Assembly (NCBI RefSeq): GCF_000317555.1
Contig: NC_019746.1
Location: forward strand, 140,467-204,466
Length of the DNA: 64,000 nt
Direction: 5' to 3'
Source: Gloeocapsa sp. PCC 7428
Lineage (GTDB): Bacteria > Cyanobacteriota > Cyanobacteriia > Cyanobacteriales > Chroococcidiopsidaceae
The first letter of the stretch is position 1, and the number at the start of each line of letters is the position of its first letter. Both the position numbers and the translations under genes were made by a program. This document shows, piece by piece, positions 21,190-33,215 of the stretch. The notes under the pieces are model-generated. The model was not told the DNA's origin. It saw only the letters and a list, made by a program, of their open reading frames with translations, and ran no database searches.

Positions 21190-21822
21190 AATACTGTTCT
21201 CACACCCACAATTTTTGAGATTCGGTTTATGAAAATCTTATTCAGTGAATGGTAATTGGTAATTGTTGCGACTAGGCTGAGATGCGATCGCTACCTGATT
21301 ACCTGCACAAGTTCCCATTTCGTTACATCAACTCCTCGCTCTAGCGAAGTGCTGGCGATCGTAATGATGTGTTAAGCGGTTGTTAGTAATTTATATGGTT
21401 AACATAAATACTTTTACTTTCCTTACTGCTCCTTAGTTTTAGTCATAAGTTGTCTAAAATTCTGACGCTCAGTCCAAACACTTATTCATAATAGTTGCAT
21501 AAATTTAGCAATTAGCCGATAATTTTTTCTACAGACGGCACAAGTTAATACTCAAGCATAGTTGATATCAATTCTGAAGAGGGCTACTTATTAGTGAGTG
21601 CTAATTGAATTTGCTTACGGATTACCACTTTGCACAGATATGTAGCCATTCCATCTGAGTCATTTTTAACGAACCGCACAAACGCCGAGGAAGAATGAAC
21701 AGAGGTTTTTGCAAATGATTTAGAACTACTTTATATGAATGGTCAAGTAAACGTAACATTTCGCTCGATATTCTTGCTCTCTCATCGCAGGGCAAATTAT
21801 TAAGGCATGACCAGTTAATTAT
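21190..21822. other. Divergent promoter region between receptor operon and PKS/NRPS cluster
   Basis: 633 bp with no credible gene. It contains a Fur-like site near the receptor, heptamer repeats (GGTAATTGGTAATTG) at 21251-21266, a HIP1 site, a palindrome TTGATATCAA near 21562, and an AT-rich stretch 21390-21560. Both divergent transcripts should start here. Confidence 0.55.
21230..21244. promoter_or_regulatory. Candidate Fur box of the TonB receptor operon
   Basis: TGAAAATCTTATTCA matches the 7-1-7 Fur consensus at about 10 of 14 positions and is a partial inverted repeat (TGAA...TTCA). It lies 41-55 bp before the receptor's ATG, a good position for an iron-responsive operator. Statistical support is weak in AT-rich DNA. 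Confidence 0.35.
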
Positions 21823-24800
21823 ATGGTGATAAGCTCAACCTCACTACCGTTTTTGTCGGGTAGATCTACACTTGTGGATTTAGTGCAGTATCGAGCCGAG
21901 CATCAACCGCAATGCGGCTATGTTTTTCTTGTAGATGGCGAGCATGAAGTTGCTTTAAATTATCAAGAAATTGACCAACAGGCACAGGCGATCGCAGCAT
22001 ACATCCAAATGACGAACATCACTGGGCGCGTGCTGTTGTTGTACCAGCCTGGATTAGATTTTATTACAGCTTTTCTCGGATGTTTGTACGCTGGTGTTGT
22101 TGCGGTTCCAGCTTATCCACCGCGACGCAATCAAAATTTATTGCGGTTAGAATTGCTTGCGGCTGATGCACAAGTAAGCGGAGTTCTGACGACGACGGAT
22201 GTGGAGTTAGGTAGTTGGAATTCAGAAATTGAAGTTTCGGCGTGGATTACAACTGATAAAATTTCGCGAAATTTAGCTGAAAATTGGCATAAACCAGAGA
22301 TTGATGCTGATACTTTGGCATTTTTGCAATATACCTCCGGCTCTACAGGAAAGCCGAAAGGCGTGATGATTACGCACAGCAATTTACTGCATAACAGCGC
22401 GCTCATCTATCAAAAATTTGAGCATACACCAGATAGTAAAGTCGTCAGTTGGCTGCCGTTTTATCACGATATGGGTTTAGTTGGCGGAATTCTGCAACCA
22501 CTTTATGGCGGATTTCCTGGCGTACTCATGTCTCCGGTACTTTTCTTACAAAAACCACTGCGCTGGTTACAAGCAATTTCGCGTTATCAAGCTACGACGA
22601 GTGGTGCGCCGAATTTTGCCTATGAGATGTGCTTACAAAAAATTACCCCAGAACAAAAGCAAAAGCTCGATTTGAGTTCTTGGGATTTAGCGTTTACGGG
22701 TGCAGAACCCGTGCGGAATGAAACTTTAGAGCGATTTGCGCAAGCATTTGCCGAGTGTGGATTTCGCCGCGAAGCATTTTATCCCTGTTACGGTTTAGCC
22801 GAAGCAACATTGTTTGTCAGTGGAGGGACTAAAGCTGCACCACCTAAAGTTTGTTATGTAGATTCAGTAGCACTTGCACAGAACCGCGTTGTCATAGCCG
22901 AACCCTCAAACCAATCCGCTGCAATTGTGAGTTGTGGTGAAGTAGTCACAAAGTTGGCGATTATTGACCAAGATTTAACACGTTGTCATGCAAATCGCGT
23001 TGGCGAAATTTGTTTAGCAGGCGCAAGTGTGACGCAAGGTTATTGGGGAGACAGTAGGGGCGAGGGGCGAGGGGTGAGGGGCGAGGGGCTAATTGGTTAT
23101 CCACAAAATGAATTGAATGTCAACATTGATGGAGAGGTGTTTTGGCGAACGGGGGATTTGGGTTTTTTGTATGAGGGGGAATTATATGTCACCGGACGAA
23201 TTAAAGATGTGATTATTATTCGCGGTGGCAATTATTATCCTCAAGATATTGAACTCACTGTAGAACAAAGTCATCCAAGTTTACGCTTAGGACATGGGGC
23301 TGCGTTTGGTTTGGAGGTTGCTGGTAGCGAACAATTGGCGATTGTCCACGAAGTTAAGCGCGAGGCAATGCGATCGCTCAATTGTGAAGAAGTCATCAAC
23401 GCGATGCGGCGGGCAGTTTCGCAGACGCATGAATTGCAAGTTTATGCCGTTGTGCTGCTCAAAACAGGGAGTATTCCTAAAACCTCAAGTGGAAAAATTC
23501 AACGTTATGCCTGTAGGATAGGATTTATTGAGAAAAATTTGCAAACTGTAGCGAGTTGGCAAGTAGCCACTGCTGAATCAATGGATGAATCGTTAAATCA
23601 TCAGTCGGTTGATAGCCCCCTAAATCCACGCCAGTTGCTACAACGGGGGACATCCCACGCCAGTTTGCTCAACGGGGGGAACCCCCGCACGCAACAGGCT
23701 CCGCAACGCACTGGCTCCCCATCTATAGGGGACTTTGAAAGACTCGGTTCCCCCCGCCCCCTCTCAGTCTCCCCCAATTCTAGGGGAGAAGATCAGGAGA
23801 AAATATTAGCTCGCAGGGGGATCGCTCCTCCAAGTCAGCAGCGTATTGAGAATTCTACGCAAAAGCTGATGCAATGGCTGCGGGATTATGCTAGTGAACG
23901 CATTAATTCGCGGTTGATTGACGAACGCCGTGCGATTCCGCCGCATATCGTGCTTGATTTTGGCAATCAAGGGTTGCTAGGAATGCAAGTACCATACAAG
24001 TATGGTGGGCTGGGACTAAGCCATAGCGAAACAATGCAGGTGTTGCAGCAGCTAGGTGCAATTGATTTGACGCTGGCGTTATTTGTTGGATTGAACAATA
24101 TTCTAGGAATTCGTCCAATTCTCCGTCATGGTAGCGAAATGCTGCAAAATGAATTGCTACCATTGTTGGCAACTGGTAGAGAACTTGCTGCATTTGCCTT
24201 AACCGAACCGCTGGCAGGTTCAAATCCGCAAGCAATGACTGCCCAAGCGATTCCGCAGTCAAACGGTAGGTGGCGGTTGCAGGGGACGAAAATTTGGAGT
24301 GGTTCAGCTGCATGGGCTGGCGTGACAAATGTGTTTGTGCAGCATCAAGGAAATGGTATTAGTGGGTTCGCGGTACGGCGTGGGCTGCGACAAGGAAAAG
24401 AAGCTTTAACAATGGGGATGCGCGGGATGGTGCAAAACACCGTGTATTTGAATGATGTTGTGGTTGCACCGGAAGCGATGTTAGGGCAACCAGGCGCGGG
24501 AATGCAGGTTGCGCAGGATGCGATGATGTACGGCAGGTTGGCGATCGCATCGGCAAGTGTTGGTGGGATGAAACGCTGCGCTCAACTGATGCTACGCTAC
24601 ACTTCGCGGCGGACGATCTCAACAGGGAAATTATTTGAGAATCCGTTTATCGCCAGCACTTTTAGTCATATTACTGCGGCGATCGCGGCGATAGAAACTT
24701 TGGTGACGCAAGTTGCCCAAAAATTAGATGCTGGTGTCGAAATTCCACCAGAAATCTATACGGCTTGCAAAACTGCCGCACCGGAATTCTATTGGCAAGT

Positions 24801-25854
24801 GGCTGATAGCTTGGTGCAGGTATTGGGAGGGCGCGGCTACATTGAAACCAATATGACTCCTCAGATTTTACGCGATGCGCGAGTGTTGCGAATTTTTGAG
24901 GGACCGACTGAGACGCTGCATATGTTTTTGGGTTCGCGGGTGATTAATGAAAGTAGTGAGTTGAAAAGGTTTATTTGTGAGGTTTGGCAAGCACCAAAGG
25001 TTTGGGGATGGTTGGATACTGCTGCTCAGCAAATTCAAGAATACTACACTCGTCACGTTCTAGATGCGGTTGATGCTAAGCGGTGGGCGGCGTTGCAAAT
25101 TGGTGAAGTGGCGACGTTGGCAATTTTGTGGGCTGCTTTAGAAGATGCGCTGCGAAGATCGCCGTCAAAATCGTTGCAATCTGCGTTGGATTGGGTACAG
25201 TTTCAGTTTGAACGGGCGCGATTGCAAAAATGCGAATCGGTTGCGGTGCAGGCAAGTAGTGAGGCGATCGCAGGATATGTTGATGATATTGGCGATATTG
25301 AACAAACTTTGCCTGGCGAAGATTGGGAAGTTGATGAATTCTTGCGTAAGTCGAATGCGGTGTCTGCACAACTGAAGTCTGAAAATGGCAAAGACCAATC
25401 GCATCGCGAATTCGTCAATGGAGACAATCTTAAATTACCAGACTCGCGATCAATTCAAAAATGGTTGATTGATTGGTTGAGTCGGAAACTTAAGTTGCCT
25501 ACAACGGCGATTGATCCGCGTAAAGCTTTTGCTGACTACGGTATAGATTCAGTGATTGCGGTTGAGTTGGCGCAGGACCTACAAGAGTGGTTGAATTATC
25601 CGCAGGCGATTGAAGCTACGATCGCTTGGAATTTCCCAACAATTGAAGCACTGAGTAATCATATAGCAGGAGTGAGGAGCGAGGAGCGAGGGGCGAGTGC
25701 AGGAGTGATGAGTTCACAAGTACCTCAAAAAGTATTTCTTGAAAAGCCTCCTTATGATAGCCCGCTTGATGCATCTGATTTACAGTCCCTTTCGGAAGCC
25801 GAACTTGCAAAGTTATTAGCCGCAGAAATTGACGCAGTGAGGACAGGCGAATGA
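21823..25854 (+). CDS. FAAL - acyl-CoA dehydrogenase - ACP loading protein
   Basis: 1343 residues, starting the assembly line. A fatty-acyl-AMP ligase (about 10-590) carries QYTSGSTGKPKG (169-180), WLPFYHDMGLVG and TGRIKDVIIIRGGNYYPQD. An acyl-CoA dehydrogenase domain follows (about 680-1045; FALTEPLAGSNPQ, GGRGYIETNMTPQI, RIFEGPTET with the catalytic Glu near 1026). The C-terminus is a carrier domain (about 1205-1285) with DYGIDSV, phosphopantetheine site S1243. FAAL domains adenylate free fatty acids and load an ACP; the fused dehydrogenase may desaturate the bound acyl chain (inference). Two heptamer arrays and a 67-residue repeat-derived linker (about 597-663) interrupt it in frame. Its stop overlaps the next start (ATGA at 25851), so translation is coupled. 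No good ribosome site precedes the ATG at 21823. Confidence 0.92.
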   Translation: MVISSTSLPFLSGRSTLVDLVQYRAEHQPQCGYVFLVDGEHEVALNYQEIDQQAQAIAAYIQMTNITGRVLLLYQPGLDFITAFLGCLYAGVVAVPAYPPRRNQNLLRLELLAADAQVSGVLTTTDVELGSWNSEIEVSAWITTDKISRNLAENWHKPEIDADTLAFLQYTSGSTGKPKGVMITHSNLLHNSALIYQKFEHTPDSKVVSWLPFYHDMGLVGGILQPLYGGFPGVLMSPVLFLQKPLRWLQAISRYQATTSGAPNFAYEMCLQKITPEQKQKLDLSSWDLAFTGAEPVRNETLERFAQAFAECGFRREAFYPCYGLAEATLFVSGGTKAAPPKVCYVDSVALAQNRVVIAEPSNQSAAIVSCGEVVTKLAIIDQDLTRCHANRVGEICLAGASVTQGYWGDSRGEGRGVRGEGLIGYPQNELNVNIDGEVFWRTGDLGFLYEGELYVTGRIKDVIIIRGGNYYPQDIELTVEQSHPSLRLGHGAAFGLEVAGSEQLAIVHEVKREAMRSLNCEEVINAMRRAVSQTHELQVYAVVLLKTGSIPKTSSGKIQRYACRIGFIEKNLQTVASWQVATAESMDESLNHQSVDSPLNPRQLLQRGTSHASLLNGGNPRTQQAPQRTGSPSIGDFERLGSPRPLSVSPNSRGEDQEKILARRGIAPPSQQRIENSTQKLMQWLRDYASERINSRLIDERRAIPPHIVLDFGNQGLLGMQVPYKYGGLGLSHSETMQVLQQLGAIDLTLALFVGLNNILGIRPILRHGSEMLQNELLPLLATGRELAAFALTEPLAGSNPQAMTAQAIPQSNGRWRLQGTKIWSGSAAWAGVTNVFVQHQGNGISGFAVRRGLRQGKEALTMGMRGMVQNTVYLNDVVVAPEAMLGQPGAGMQVAQDAMMYGRLAIASASVGGMKRCAQLMLRYTSRRTISTGKLFENPFIASTFSHITAAIAAIETLVTQVAQKLDAGVEIPPEIYTACKTAAPEFYWQVADSLVQVLGGRGYIETNMTPQILRDARVLRIFEGPTETLHMFLGSRVINESSELKRFICEVWQAPKVWGWLDTAAQQIQEYYTRHVLDAVDAKRWAALQIGEVATLAILWAALEDALRRSPSKSLQSALDWVQFQFERARLQKCESVAVQASSEAIAGYVDDIGDIEQTLPGEDWEVDEFLRKSNAVSAQLKSENGKDQSHREFVNGDNLKLPDSRSIQKWLIDWLSRKLKLPTTAIDPRKAFADYGIDSVIAVELAQDLQEWLNYPQAIEATIAWNFPTIEALSNHIAGVRSEERGASAGVMSSQVPQKVFLEKPPYDSPLDASDLQSLSEAELAKLLAAEIDAVRTGE
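23055..23090. repeat. In-frame (GGGGCGA)n heptamer array in FAAL domain
   Basis: About five units of GGGGCGA/GGGGTGA encode GEGRGVRGEG between GYWGD and the NIDGEVFWRTGD block of the adenylation fold, a surface loop. The family equivalent lacks this stretch. Confidence 0.8.
23611..23815. repeat. In-frame composite repeat forming the FAAL-ACAD linker
   Basis: About 205 bp beginning CCCCCTAAATCCACGCCAG and containing GGGGGACTTTGAAAG and CCCCCAATTCTAGGGGAGAA. The opening matches the intergenic repeat at 6005-6091, and the middle matches the insert at 52468-52572. It is translated as a Pro/Arg/Gly-rich linker (about residues 597-663). Confidence 0.8.
25668..25708. repeat. In-frame (GGAGCGA)n heptamer array after the ACP
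   Basis: Units of GGAGTGA/GGAGCGA/GGGGCGA encode GVRSEERGASAGV just after the carrier domain, before the C-terminal docking tail. Confidence 0.8.
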
Positions 25855-28800
25855 ATCGCGAATCCGTTGATTATCGTTCGCTGTTGCAACAAGCATTGCT
25901 AGAAATGCGATCGCTCCGTGCGCAATTGAACGCTGCGCAAACGGTTGAACCAATTGCAATTATTGGGATGGCGTGCCGCTTTCCTGGTGGTGCAAATACA
26001 CCAGAAATGTATTGGCAATTATTACAAAATGGCGTTGACGCAATTTCTCTTATTCCACCACAACGCTGGGCAGTTGATGCTTATTACGATCCCAATCCTG
26101 ACGCTCCAGGAAAAATGTACACTCGTTACGGTGGGTTTATTGCAGATGTAGACCAATTTGACCCGCAATTTTTTGGGATTTCGCCGCGTGAAGCTGCAAG
26201 TATGGACCCACAGCAGCGATTGCTGTTGGAAGTGAGTTATACGGCTTTAGAAAACGCAGGGCAATCGGTACAAAAGTTAAATGGCAGTCGTACAGGGGTG
26301 TTTGTTGGAATCGGCTTTGATGACTACGCCAAGCGGAGTATATTTTCAGGCGATCCGACGCGCATCGATGCTTACAGCAGTTTAGGAAATACGCGCAGCA
26401 TTGCTGTCGGGCGATTATCTTATATATTCGGTTTTCAAGGTCCAACAATGCAGTTGGATACGACTTGCTCATCTTCATTGCTAGCTGTTCATCTTGCTTG
26501 TCAAAGTTTGCAAAATCGTGAGTCGAATTTAGCACTAGCGGGGGGAGTTAATTTGATGCTTTCTCCTGAACCGACGATTGGGTTTTGTAAATTGAAAGCC
26601 TTGGCTGCGGATGGACGTTGCAAAACTTTTGATGCTAAAGCTGATGGGTATGTGCGGGGTGAGGGATGCGGAATTGTTGTCCTTAAACGGTTAACGGATG
26701 CTATAGCTGATCAAGACCGTATATTGGCAATTATTCGCGGTTCCGCAGTTAACCACGATGGGCAAAGCAATGGTTTAACCGCACCGAATGGTAATGCACA
26801 AGAAGCTGTGATTCGACAAGCGATCGCACAGTCTCAAATCCAACCGAGTCAAATTCAGTATATTGAAACGCACGGTACAGGCACAAGTTTAGGCGATCCG
26901 ATCGAAGTTTTGGCATTAGCAAAGGTTCTCGCCGCAGATCGTAGACAAAGTCCGCTGTATATTGGTTCAGTCAAAACTAATATTGGACATTTAGAAGCAG
27001 CCGCAGGCGTGGCAAGTTTAATCAAAGTTGTGCTGGCACTGCAACATCAACAAATTCCACCACATCTCCATTTCCAACAACCAAATCCGCATATTCCTTG
27101 GGAGAAAATCGCAGTTCCGACGCAACTAACACCGTGGCATACAGATGCAAATCAGCCGCGTTGTGCGGGTGTGAGTTCGTTTGGGATGAGTGGGACAAAT
27201 GCCCACATTATTTTAGAAGAATTTCCGCAAGCCGAATTAGCAACTCAACAACACTCACCGCAGATTTTAACGCTATCGGCAAAAACACCAACTGCACTTA
27301 GAGAATTGGCGCAATCGTATCAGCAATATTTGCACGCACATCCTGATGTATCGCTAGCGGATGTTTGCTATACCACGCACGGGCGATCGCATTATGATTA
27401 TCGCAGTGCAATTGTAGCAAACTCGACTGCGGAAGCCCAGAAAAAACTAGAAGCAATAGAGACTATTCGCACGCCACTCCAACGTCCGAAAATTGCGTTT
27501 TTATTTCCTGGGCAAGGTAGTCAATATGCAAATATGGGGCAAGAGTTGTATCAAACACAACCTCGATTTGCGCAAGTGTTAGATACTTGTTGCGAACTTC
27601 TCGAACCGGAAATTGGTATTGATTTACGGACGCTTCTTTATTCTGATGCATCTGTAGCGCTTAACGAAACCGTTTACGCCCAAACGGCGATTTTTAGTAT
27701 CGAGTATGCGTTGTCTTGCTTGTGGACATCATGGGGTGTGTATCCAGATGTTGTCATCGGGCATAGTATCGGCGAATATGTTGCGGCTACCGTTGCTGGA
27801 GTGTTTAGCCTCGAAGATGCGCTTAAACTCGTGGCGACACGCGCTAAATTGATGCAAGCTTTACCCCACGGGCAAATGTTAGCGATCGCTGCAAGTGTAG
27901 ATACTGTAGCAGCAATAATCACACCATATCAAGACGTTGCGATTGCTGCGGTCAATGCACCAAACAGTACGGTTATTTCAGGAGATAGTCAAGCGATTAG
28001 TGCGATAACTGCGATTTTACGCGATCGCAATATTGCTAGCAAACGGTTGGAGGTATCGCACGCCTTTCATTCGCCAATGATGCAACCGGTAGTAGCAGAA
28101 TTTGAGCGTGTGGCGCAGACGATTGAATATGCATTACCAAAGATAGATGTCATATCCAACGTTACGGGCTGTGTCGCGGATAATGAAATTGCTACGCCGC
28201 AATATTGGTGCAAGCATATTCTCCAACCTGTGCGGTTTATGTCAGGAATGCAGACATTAGCACAGCATGAATGTAACGTTTGTTTAGAGTTGGGTGCAAA
28301 GCCAGTTCTCACCGCATTAGGACGACGCTGTTTGCCCGATGCGGATATTTTGTGGTTATCGGGTTTAAACGAATCATCGGAAGTATTTTCAAATCTGGCA
28401 CAGTTATATGTCGCGGGTGTGGAAATTGATTGGCAAGCTTTGAAACCTCAAGGTCAACGTTTGGCTTTACCGACATATCCTTTTCAGCGTCAGCGCTATT
28501 GGTTGGAAACTCCTCAAATTACAATATCAAATGCACCTGCTGATTCACACCCATTACTAGGGCAAAAAGTGAATTTGGCAAAGTTAGAAACAATTCATTT
28601 CCAAAATCAAATCAGTCTAAATAATCCCGCTTATCTCCAACATCACCGCGTGTTTGATATACCGATTATGCCAGCCGCAGGTTATATCGAAATGGCGCTT
28701 GCAGCCGCAGCGCAAGTTTATCAAACGCATAATTTAGTATTGACTGATGTTGTGATTTATAAAGCTTTAAAACTGACGAACGAACTACAAAAATTACAAC

Positions 28801-31800
28801 TAATATTAACACCCGAAAACCAAAAATATCGCTTTGAAATTTTCAGCTTAGCCGCAGATCAATCGTGGATATTACACGCTAGTGGAATTGCAGCCGCAAC
28901 AGAGACACCCGAAGAAGTCACGTTACTCGAACTAGAATGTCCAAATTCAATGGCAGTAACAACATTTTATCAAAGCTGTCGCGATCGCGGAATCGATTAT
29001 GGGGAAAATTTCCAGCGACTTACGCAATTAAAACAGGGAAAAAATGCAGCTATAGGTCAAATAGAAACACAAGAAGCTGCTCCAAATTATATTTTCGATC
29101 CTCTTCTTTTGGATGCTGGTTTACAAGTCATTGGCGCTGCTTTATCAGACACGCAAACATATTTACCAATTGGGTTAGAAAGTCTTACTTTTTTTGGAAA
29201 TGTTACAAATGAGTTATCGAGTTCGGTACAAATCAGAGACGAATTAGTAGATGTTCAATTTACTAATTCAGAAGGGCTTGTAGCGGTCATCGCTGGTTTA
29301 AAACTCAAGCCAGCCTATCCCAAAGCTTTTCAAGGTACACCTACTGAATTGTATCAAGTAGAGTGGCGATTGTCGCAACCTTTGAGCGAATCAAGTTCGG
29401 CTAATTTATTATCTCCCGCAGCAATTTGCGATCGCGTTATACCTGCGCTTAAACAACTGCTAGCACAATCTGAACTTGATAGCTATCGCCAGGTCTTACC
29501 ACAACTTGAAACTTTGAGTCTTGCTTATATCGTCGATGCGTTGGCAGCAATTGGTAATGATACCAACTCGGTGATACCTCAGTATCAGCGCTTGCTTGCG
29601 CGTTTACGCGAGATTGTATTAGATGCAGATATTGTGTCATCTGTCAATCCTCAGTTGTTGGGGCAGCAGCTTTTTGCACAGTATCCGATGGCGGGTTGTG
29701 AACTGACGTTACTTCAACGATGTGGTTCGCATTTAGCGCAAGTATTGCAAGGAAACCAGGATGCTTTGCAGTTACTTTTCCCTGATGGTGACACCTCGAT
29801 ATTGACGCAACTGTATCAAGATTCACCTGGTGCAAAACTGATGAATACTTTGGTGCAGCAGGCATTGAATGCTACAGTTGTCAATACAAATCGCGTGGTG
29901 CGAATTTTAGAGATTGGTGGCGGTACAGGTGGTACGACGGCGTATTTGTTACCTCAGTTGGATGTAAAGACGACAGAATACACATTTACTGATATTTCGC
30001 CGTTATTCGTCTCGAAGGCACAAGCAAAATTCTGCGATTACGATTTTGTACAATACCGCGTATTGGATATTGAGCGATCGCCTTTGACTCAGGGTTTTGA
30101 CCAACAATTCGACATTATTATTGCAGCAAATGTATTACACGCTACTCAAGACTTGCGGAAAACATTGAAGCACACTCAAGAGTTGTTGGCTGAAAACGGT
30201 ACGTTAATCTTACTCGAAGGAACTCGCGCTTTCGCTTGGCTGGATGTCGTTTTTGGCTTAACGGCGGGTTGGTGGCGATTTACGGATGAAGATTTGCGGC
30301 GATCGCATCCGTTGTTATCGTCTAGCCAATGGCAACAGCTTTTACATGATTGTGGTTTTGAGTCGGCGATTGTTAGTCCTGCTGCGGTGGACGATCCTTT
30401 GAGTCAGCAGAATGTTATTGTTGCGCGTTATACCGCTAAGTGTACGGTAACGTGTTTGATTTTCTGCGACGCGCTTGGTGTGGGTGAAGCGTTGGCGAAA
30501 CTTTTACGCGCCCAAGGGCGTAGGTGTATTCTTGTTTATTCGGCGCGGGAGTATCAGCGCTATGGTGAGGATCGGTTTGGTGTGTGTCTTGAGCGTGAGG
30601 GTGATTTTGTTGCGTTAATTGAAAATTTATGTGAGGAAACGAACCACAGAGACGCAGAGGAGGACACTTGCGTGCGGGGGTTTCCCCCGTTGAGCAAAGT
30701 GTCCGTAGGCGCAGAGGTAAGAGGTTTGGAGGTTGTTTGTCTTTGGGGTGTTGAGGAGGTGGAGGGAATTGAAACCAATTTACGAAGTAGTTGTGCAAGT
30801 GCTTTGTATTTGATTCGGTCGCTGGTTGCTACAAAGCTTGATGCATCGTTGTATTTTGTGACGCAGGGGGCGGTTGATTGTGGTGATGTTAGTTTCTCTG
30901 GATTAATGCATTCTCCGGTGTGGGGGATCGCTAAAGTCGCGGCGTTGGAGCATTCAGAACTTGAGGTTAAGTGTATTGATTTAGACGATGGCGTAAGCGT
31001 AGAAGTACGGGCGGAAGCTTTGGCGGCGGAGGTTTTATCGCCGGATCGCGAAGATCAAATTGCTTGGCGGGGCGATCGCCGTTATGTCGCTCGACTGGCA
31101 AAATATCAATCAATACCGCAACCGTATCAATTAACAATTTCTGAACGCGGGACGCTGGATAATCTGCAACTGCAATCGTATTCGCGGCGAGTGCCGGAAC
31201 TCCATGAAGTTGAAATTCGGGTTTTTGCGACTGGACTCAATTTTAGAGATGTATTGAATGCGCTGGGATTGTATCCTGAAAGCGCTTTGGGGTGTGAATG
31301 TGTGGGAGAAATTGTCGCTGTAGGAGCGCAGGTGAAGGATTTGGTGATTGGTGATGCTGTGGTTGCGATCGCTCCTGGTAGTTTTAGTCAGTATGTGACT
31401 GTGGATGCGGCGATGGTTGCACCAAAACCCGCTAGTTTGAGTTGGGAAGCAGCTACAACAGTTCCTGTAACATTTTTAACTGCATATTACGCACTGCACA
31501 ATGTTGCCAAAATTCAAAAAGGCGACCGCACTCTGATTCATGCAGCCGCAGGTGGTGTCGGTCAAGCCGCAATTCAGATTGCCCAGCAAGCAGGTGCAGA
31601 GATTATTGCTACTGCTAGCCCAACAAAATGGGATACAGTGCGATCGCTTGGTGTAAAGCACATTTATAACTCGCGATCTTTAGATTTTGCTGCCGAAATT
31701 ATGGCACTGACGCAAGGGGAAGGTGTTGATATCATTTTAAATTCGTCCCCAGAATTGGTTTCGGCAAGTATGTCGGTTCTCAAAGCCCATGGTCGATTTG

Positions 31801-33215
31801 TCGAATTGGGACTTGTCCGTGACGAGTATCCCCAGTCAGCAGCAAGTTATTTTTCAGTAGATTTAGTCGCGTTATGTCAACAGCAACCGCAACTGATCCA
31901 AAATCTGCTACGCGATCTGATGTTGAAATTTGAGACACGTCAACTCCAGGCTTTACCTCAAACGGTATTCCCCATTGAGAAAGTTGTTGACGCTTTCCGC
32001 TATATGCAGCAAGCCAAACACACTGGCAAAATCGTTATTACCAATTACCAATTACCAATTACCAATTACCAATTACCAGGCACTTACCTCATTACAGGCG
32101 GACTTGGTGGACTCGGCTTATTAATTGCTGAATGGTTAGTAGAACAAGGCGCAAGACATCTAGTATTAGTGAGTCGTCGTGACGATGCCAATCATCCGCA
32201 AGTCCAAAAATTAAAGAAATCGGGTGCAGTTGTCGTTACAGCGTCGGTTGATGTGACCGATGAACAGCAATTGTCACAGTTGATTGCAGATATCAAAATA
32301 TCAATGCCACCTTTACGCGGTGTTGTTCATGCGGCTGGGGTATTAGATGATGGCGCACTATTGCAACTTGACTGGGAACGCTTTGAGAAAGTAATGTACC
32401 CGAAAGCGCTTGGTGCGTGGTATCTACACGCTTTAACGCAAGATCAGCCACTTGACTTTTTTGTGCTGTTTTCTTCGGCAACCGCGCTGTTAGGTTCGCC
32501 TGGACAAGCTAACCACGTAGCTGCTAATGTATTTTTGGATACTATAGCTCATTATCGCCGCAGGCTTGGACTCCCCGCACTGAGTATCAATTGGGGAATT
32601 TGGTCAGAGGTAGGTTCGGCAAGCGATCGCACGCAGCAGATGCAGCAGCGGGGTATTGATGCGATCGCCCCAGCGGAGGGAATCGAAATTTTTGCACAGT
32701 TGTTGCGATCGTCAAATCAGGTAGGAGTTATCCCGATTAATTGGTCGCGGTTTTTACAACAAGGAATGCAATCATCATTTTTTAACGACTTTAGAGTGTC
32801 AGAACCACAACGACCGCAACTGATGCAACAACTGCAAACCGCAGATACAAGCGATCGCCGCGATCTTTTAGAAAAGCATATTCGCACGCAAATCGCGCAA
32901 GTATTGGGTTTTGACCCTGAAGAAATCGATCCCTATGCTGGTTTTTTTGATTTGGGTATGGACTCGTTAACCGCAATTGAATTGAAAAACCGTTTGCAAA
33001 CAACCTTACAATGCACTTTACCGTCAACGCTAATTTTTGATTATCCGCATATTACCGCGCTCGTTGATTACTTGATGCAGCAGGTTTTAGCCTCCGATTC
33101 GCAACCAGAAGCGTATATTGAACCAGATAATACATCAGAAGAACTTTCTGACGATCAAATTGCTGAGTTATTAGCGCAAGAATTAATCGAGATCGCGCGA
33201 GGTAAGCAGTCATGA
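25851..33215 (+). CDS. Type I PKS module KS-AT-DH-cMT-ER-KR-ACP
   Basis: 2454 residues; a complete reducing, C-methylating extension module. An N-terminal coiled docking helix (1-30) precedes KS (about 33-460; C206 in [26 protein letters not shown]). AT (about 545-835) has nucleophile S639 in GHSIGEY and HAFH, which indicates malonyl-CoA. DH (about 895-1175) has H932 in [10 protein letters not shown] and FDPLLLDAG. Methyltransferase (about 1320-1530) shows [13 protein letters not shown] (about 1766-2070) [13 protein letters not shown] (2078-2260) ITGGLGGLG and the B-type LDD signature. ACP S2372 sits in GMDSL. The KR catalytic Tyr position reads His (GQANHVAAN). Repeat-derived inserts lie between MT and ER and between ER and KR. 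Expected result: an alpha-methyl, fully reduced C2 extension of the FAAL-loaded chain. ATGA overlaps join it to both neighbours. Confidence 0.95.
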   Translation: MNRESVDYRSLLQQALLEMRSLRAQLNAAQTVEPIAIIGMACRFPGGANTPEMYWQLLQNGVDAISLIPPQRWAVDAYYDPNPDAPGKMYTRYGGFIADVDQFDPQFFGISPREAASMDPQQRLLLEVSYTALENAGQSVQKLNGSRTGVFVGIGFDDYAKRSIFSGDPTRIDAYSSLGNTRSIAVGRLSYIFGFQGPTMQLDTTCSSSLLAVHLACQSLQNRESNLALAGGVNLMLSPEPTIGFCKLKALAADGRCKTFDAKADGYVRGEGCGIVVLKRLTDAIADQDRILAIIRGSAVNHDGQSNGLTAPNGNAQEAVIRQAIAQSQIQPSQIQYIETHGTGTSLGDPIEVLALAKVLAADRRQSPLYIGSVKTNIGHLEAAAGVASLIKVVLALQHQQIPPHLHFQQPNPHIPWEKIAVPTQLTPWHTDANQPRCAGVSSFGMSGTNAHIILEEFPQAELATQQHSPQILTLSAKTPTALRELAQSYQQYLHAHPDVSLADVCYTTHGRSHYDYRSAIVANSTAEAQKKLEAIETIRTPLQRPKIAFLFPGQGSQYANMGQELYQTQPRFAQVLDTCCELLEPEIGIDLRTLLYSDASVALNETVYAQTAIFSIEYALSCLWTSWGVYPDVVIGHSIGEYVAATVAGVFSLEDALKLVATRAKLMQALPHGQMLAIAASVDTVAAIITPYQDVAIAAVNAPNSTVISGDSQAISAITAILRDRNIASKRLEVSHAFHSPMMQPVVAEFERVAQTIEYALPKIDVISNVTGCVADNEIATPQYWCKHILQPVRFMSGMQTLAQHECNVCLELGAKPVLTALGRRCLPDADILWLSGLNESSEVFSNLAQLYVAGVEIDWQALKPQGQRLALPTYPFQRQRYWLETPQITISNAPADSHPLLGQKVNLAKLETIHFQNQISLNNPAYLQHHRVFDIPIMPAAGYIEMALAAAAQVYQTHNLVLTDVVIYKALKLTNELQKLQLILTPENQKYRFEIFSLAADQSWILHASGIAAATETPEEVTLLELECPNSMAVTTFYQSCRDRGIDYGENFQRLTQLKQGKNAAIGQIETQEAAPNYIFDPLLLDAGLQVIGAALSDTQTYLPIGLESLTFFGNVTNELSSSVQIRDELVDVQFTNSEGLVAVIAGLKLKPAYPKAFQGTPTELYQVEWRLSQPLSESSSANLLSPAAICDRVIPALKQLLAQSELDSYRQVLPQLETLSLAYIVDALAAIGNDTNSVIPQYQRLLARLREIVLDADIVSSVNPQLLGQQLFAQYPMAGCELTLLQRCGSHLAQVLQGNQDALQLLFPDGDTSILTQLYQDSPGAKLMNTLVQQALNATVVNTNRVVRILEIGGGTGGTTAYLLPQLDVKTTEYTFTDISPLFVSKAQAKFCDYDFVQYRVLDIERSPLTQGFDQQFDIIIAANVLHATQDLRKTLKHTQELLAENGTLILLEGTRAFAWLDVVFGLTAGWWRFTDEDLRRSHPLLSSSQWQQLLHDCGFESAIVSPAAVDDPLSQQNVIVARYTAKCTVTCLIFCDALGVGEALAKLLRAQGRRCILVYSAREYQRYGEDRFGVCLEREGDFVALIENLCEETNHRDAEEDTCVRGFPPLSKVSVGAEVRGLEVVCLWGVEEVEGIETNLRSSCASALYLIRSLVATKLDASLYFVTQGAVDCGDVSFSGLMHSPVWGIAKVAALEHSELEVKCIDLDDGVSVEVRAEALAAEVLSPDREDQIAWRGDRRYVARLAKYQSIPQPYQLTISERGTLDNLQLQSYSRRVPELHEVEIRVFATGLNFRDVLNALGLYPESALGCECVGEIVAVGAQVKDLVIGDAVVAIAPGSFSQYVTVDAAMVAPKPASLSWEAATTVPVTFLTAYYALHNVAKIQKGDRTLIHAAAGGVGQAAIQIAQQAGAEIIATASPTKWDTVRSLGVKHIYNSRSLDFAAEIMALTQGEGVDIILNSSPELVSASMSVLKAHGRFVELGLVRDEYPQSAASYFSVDLVALCQQQPQLIQNLLRDLMLKFETRQLQALPQTVFPIEKVVDAFRYMQQAKHTGKIVITNYQLPITNYQLPGTYLITGGLGGLGLLIAEWLVEQGARHLVLVSRRDDANHPQVQKLKKSGAVVVTASVDVTDEQQLSQLIADIKISMPPLRGVVHAAGVLDDGALLQLDWERFEKVMYPKALGAWYLHALTQDQPLDFFVLFSSATALLGSPGQANHVAANVFLDTIAHYRRRLGLPALSINWGIWSEVGSASDRTQQMQQRGIDAIAPAEGIEIFAQLLRSSNQVGVIPINWSRFLQQGMQSSFFNDFRVSEPQRPQLMQQLQTADTSDRRDLLEKHIRTQIAQVLGFDPEEIDPYAGFFDLGMDSLTAIELKNRLQTTLQCTLPSTLIFDYPHITALVDYLMQQVLASDSQPEAYIEPDNTSEELSDDQIAELLAQELIEIARGKQS
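30634..30725. repeat. In-frame ACCACAGAGACGCAGAG repeat in first PKS
   Basis: GAAACGAACCACAGAGACGC and a following GCGCAGAGGTAAGAGG tail flank a nested G/C palindrome (CGGGGGTTTCCCCCG). Translated [20 protein letters not shown] in the linker ahead of VCLWG. Related copies lie between genes at 45075, 46270, 51061 and 58920. Confidence 0.85.
32037..32079. repeat. In-frame (ACCAATT)n array in ER-KR linker of first PKS
   Basis: Six consecutive ACCAATT units encode [20 protein letters not shown] just before GTYLITGG of the KR. The units match the intergenic GGTAATT arrays. Confidence 0.9.

Noticed and set aside
21540..21580. TTGATATCAA palindrome upstream of the FAAL gene as an operator
   Set aside because: It is a short AT-rich palindrome with no match to a known cyanobacterial regulator; chance occurrence is likely.
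23903..24622. Minus-strand open frames within the ACAD domain
   Set aside because: They are antisense to well-conserved acyl-CoA dehydrogenase sequence and contain no recognisable domain.
32037..32079. Regular tandem array as a possible CRISPR
   Set aside because: The unit is 7 bp with no spacers and it is translated as part of a PKS linker.
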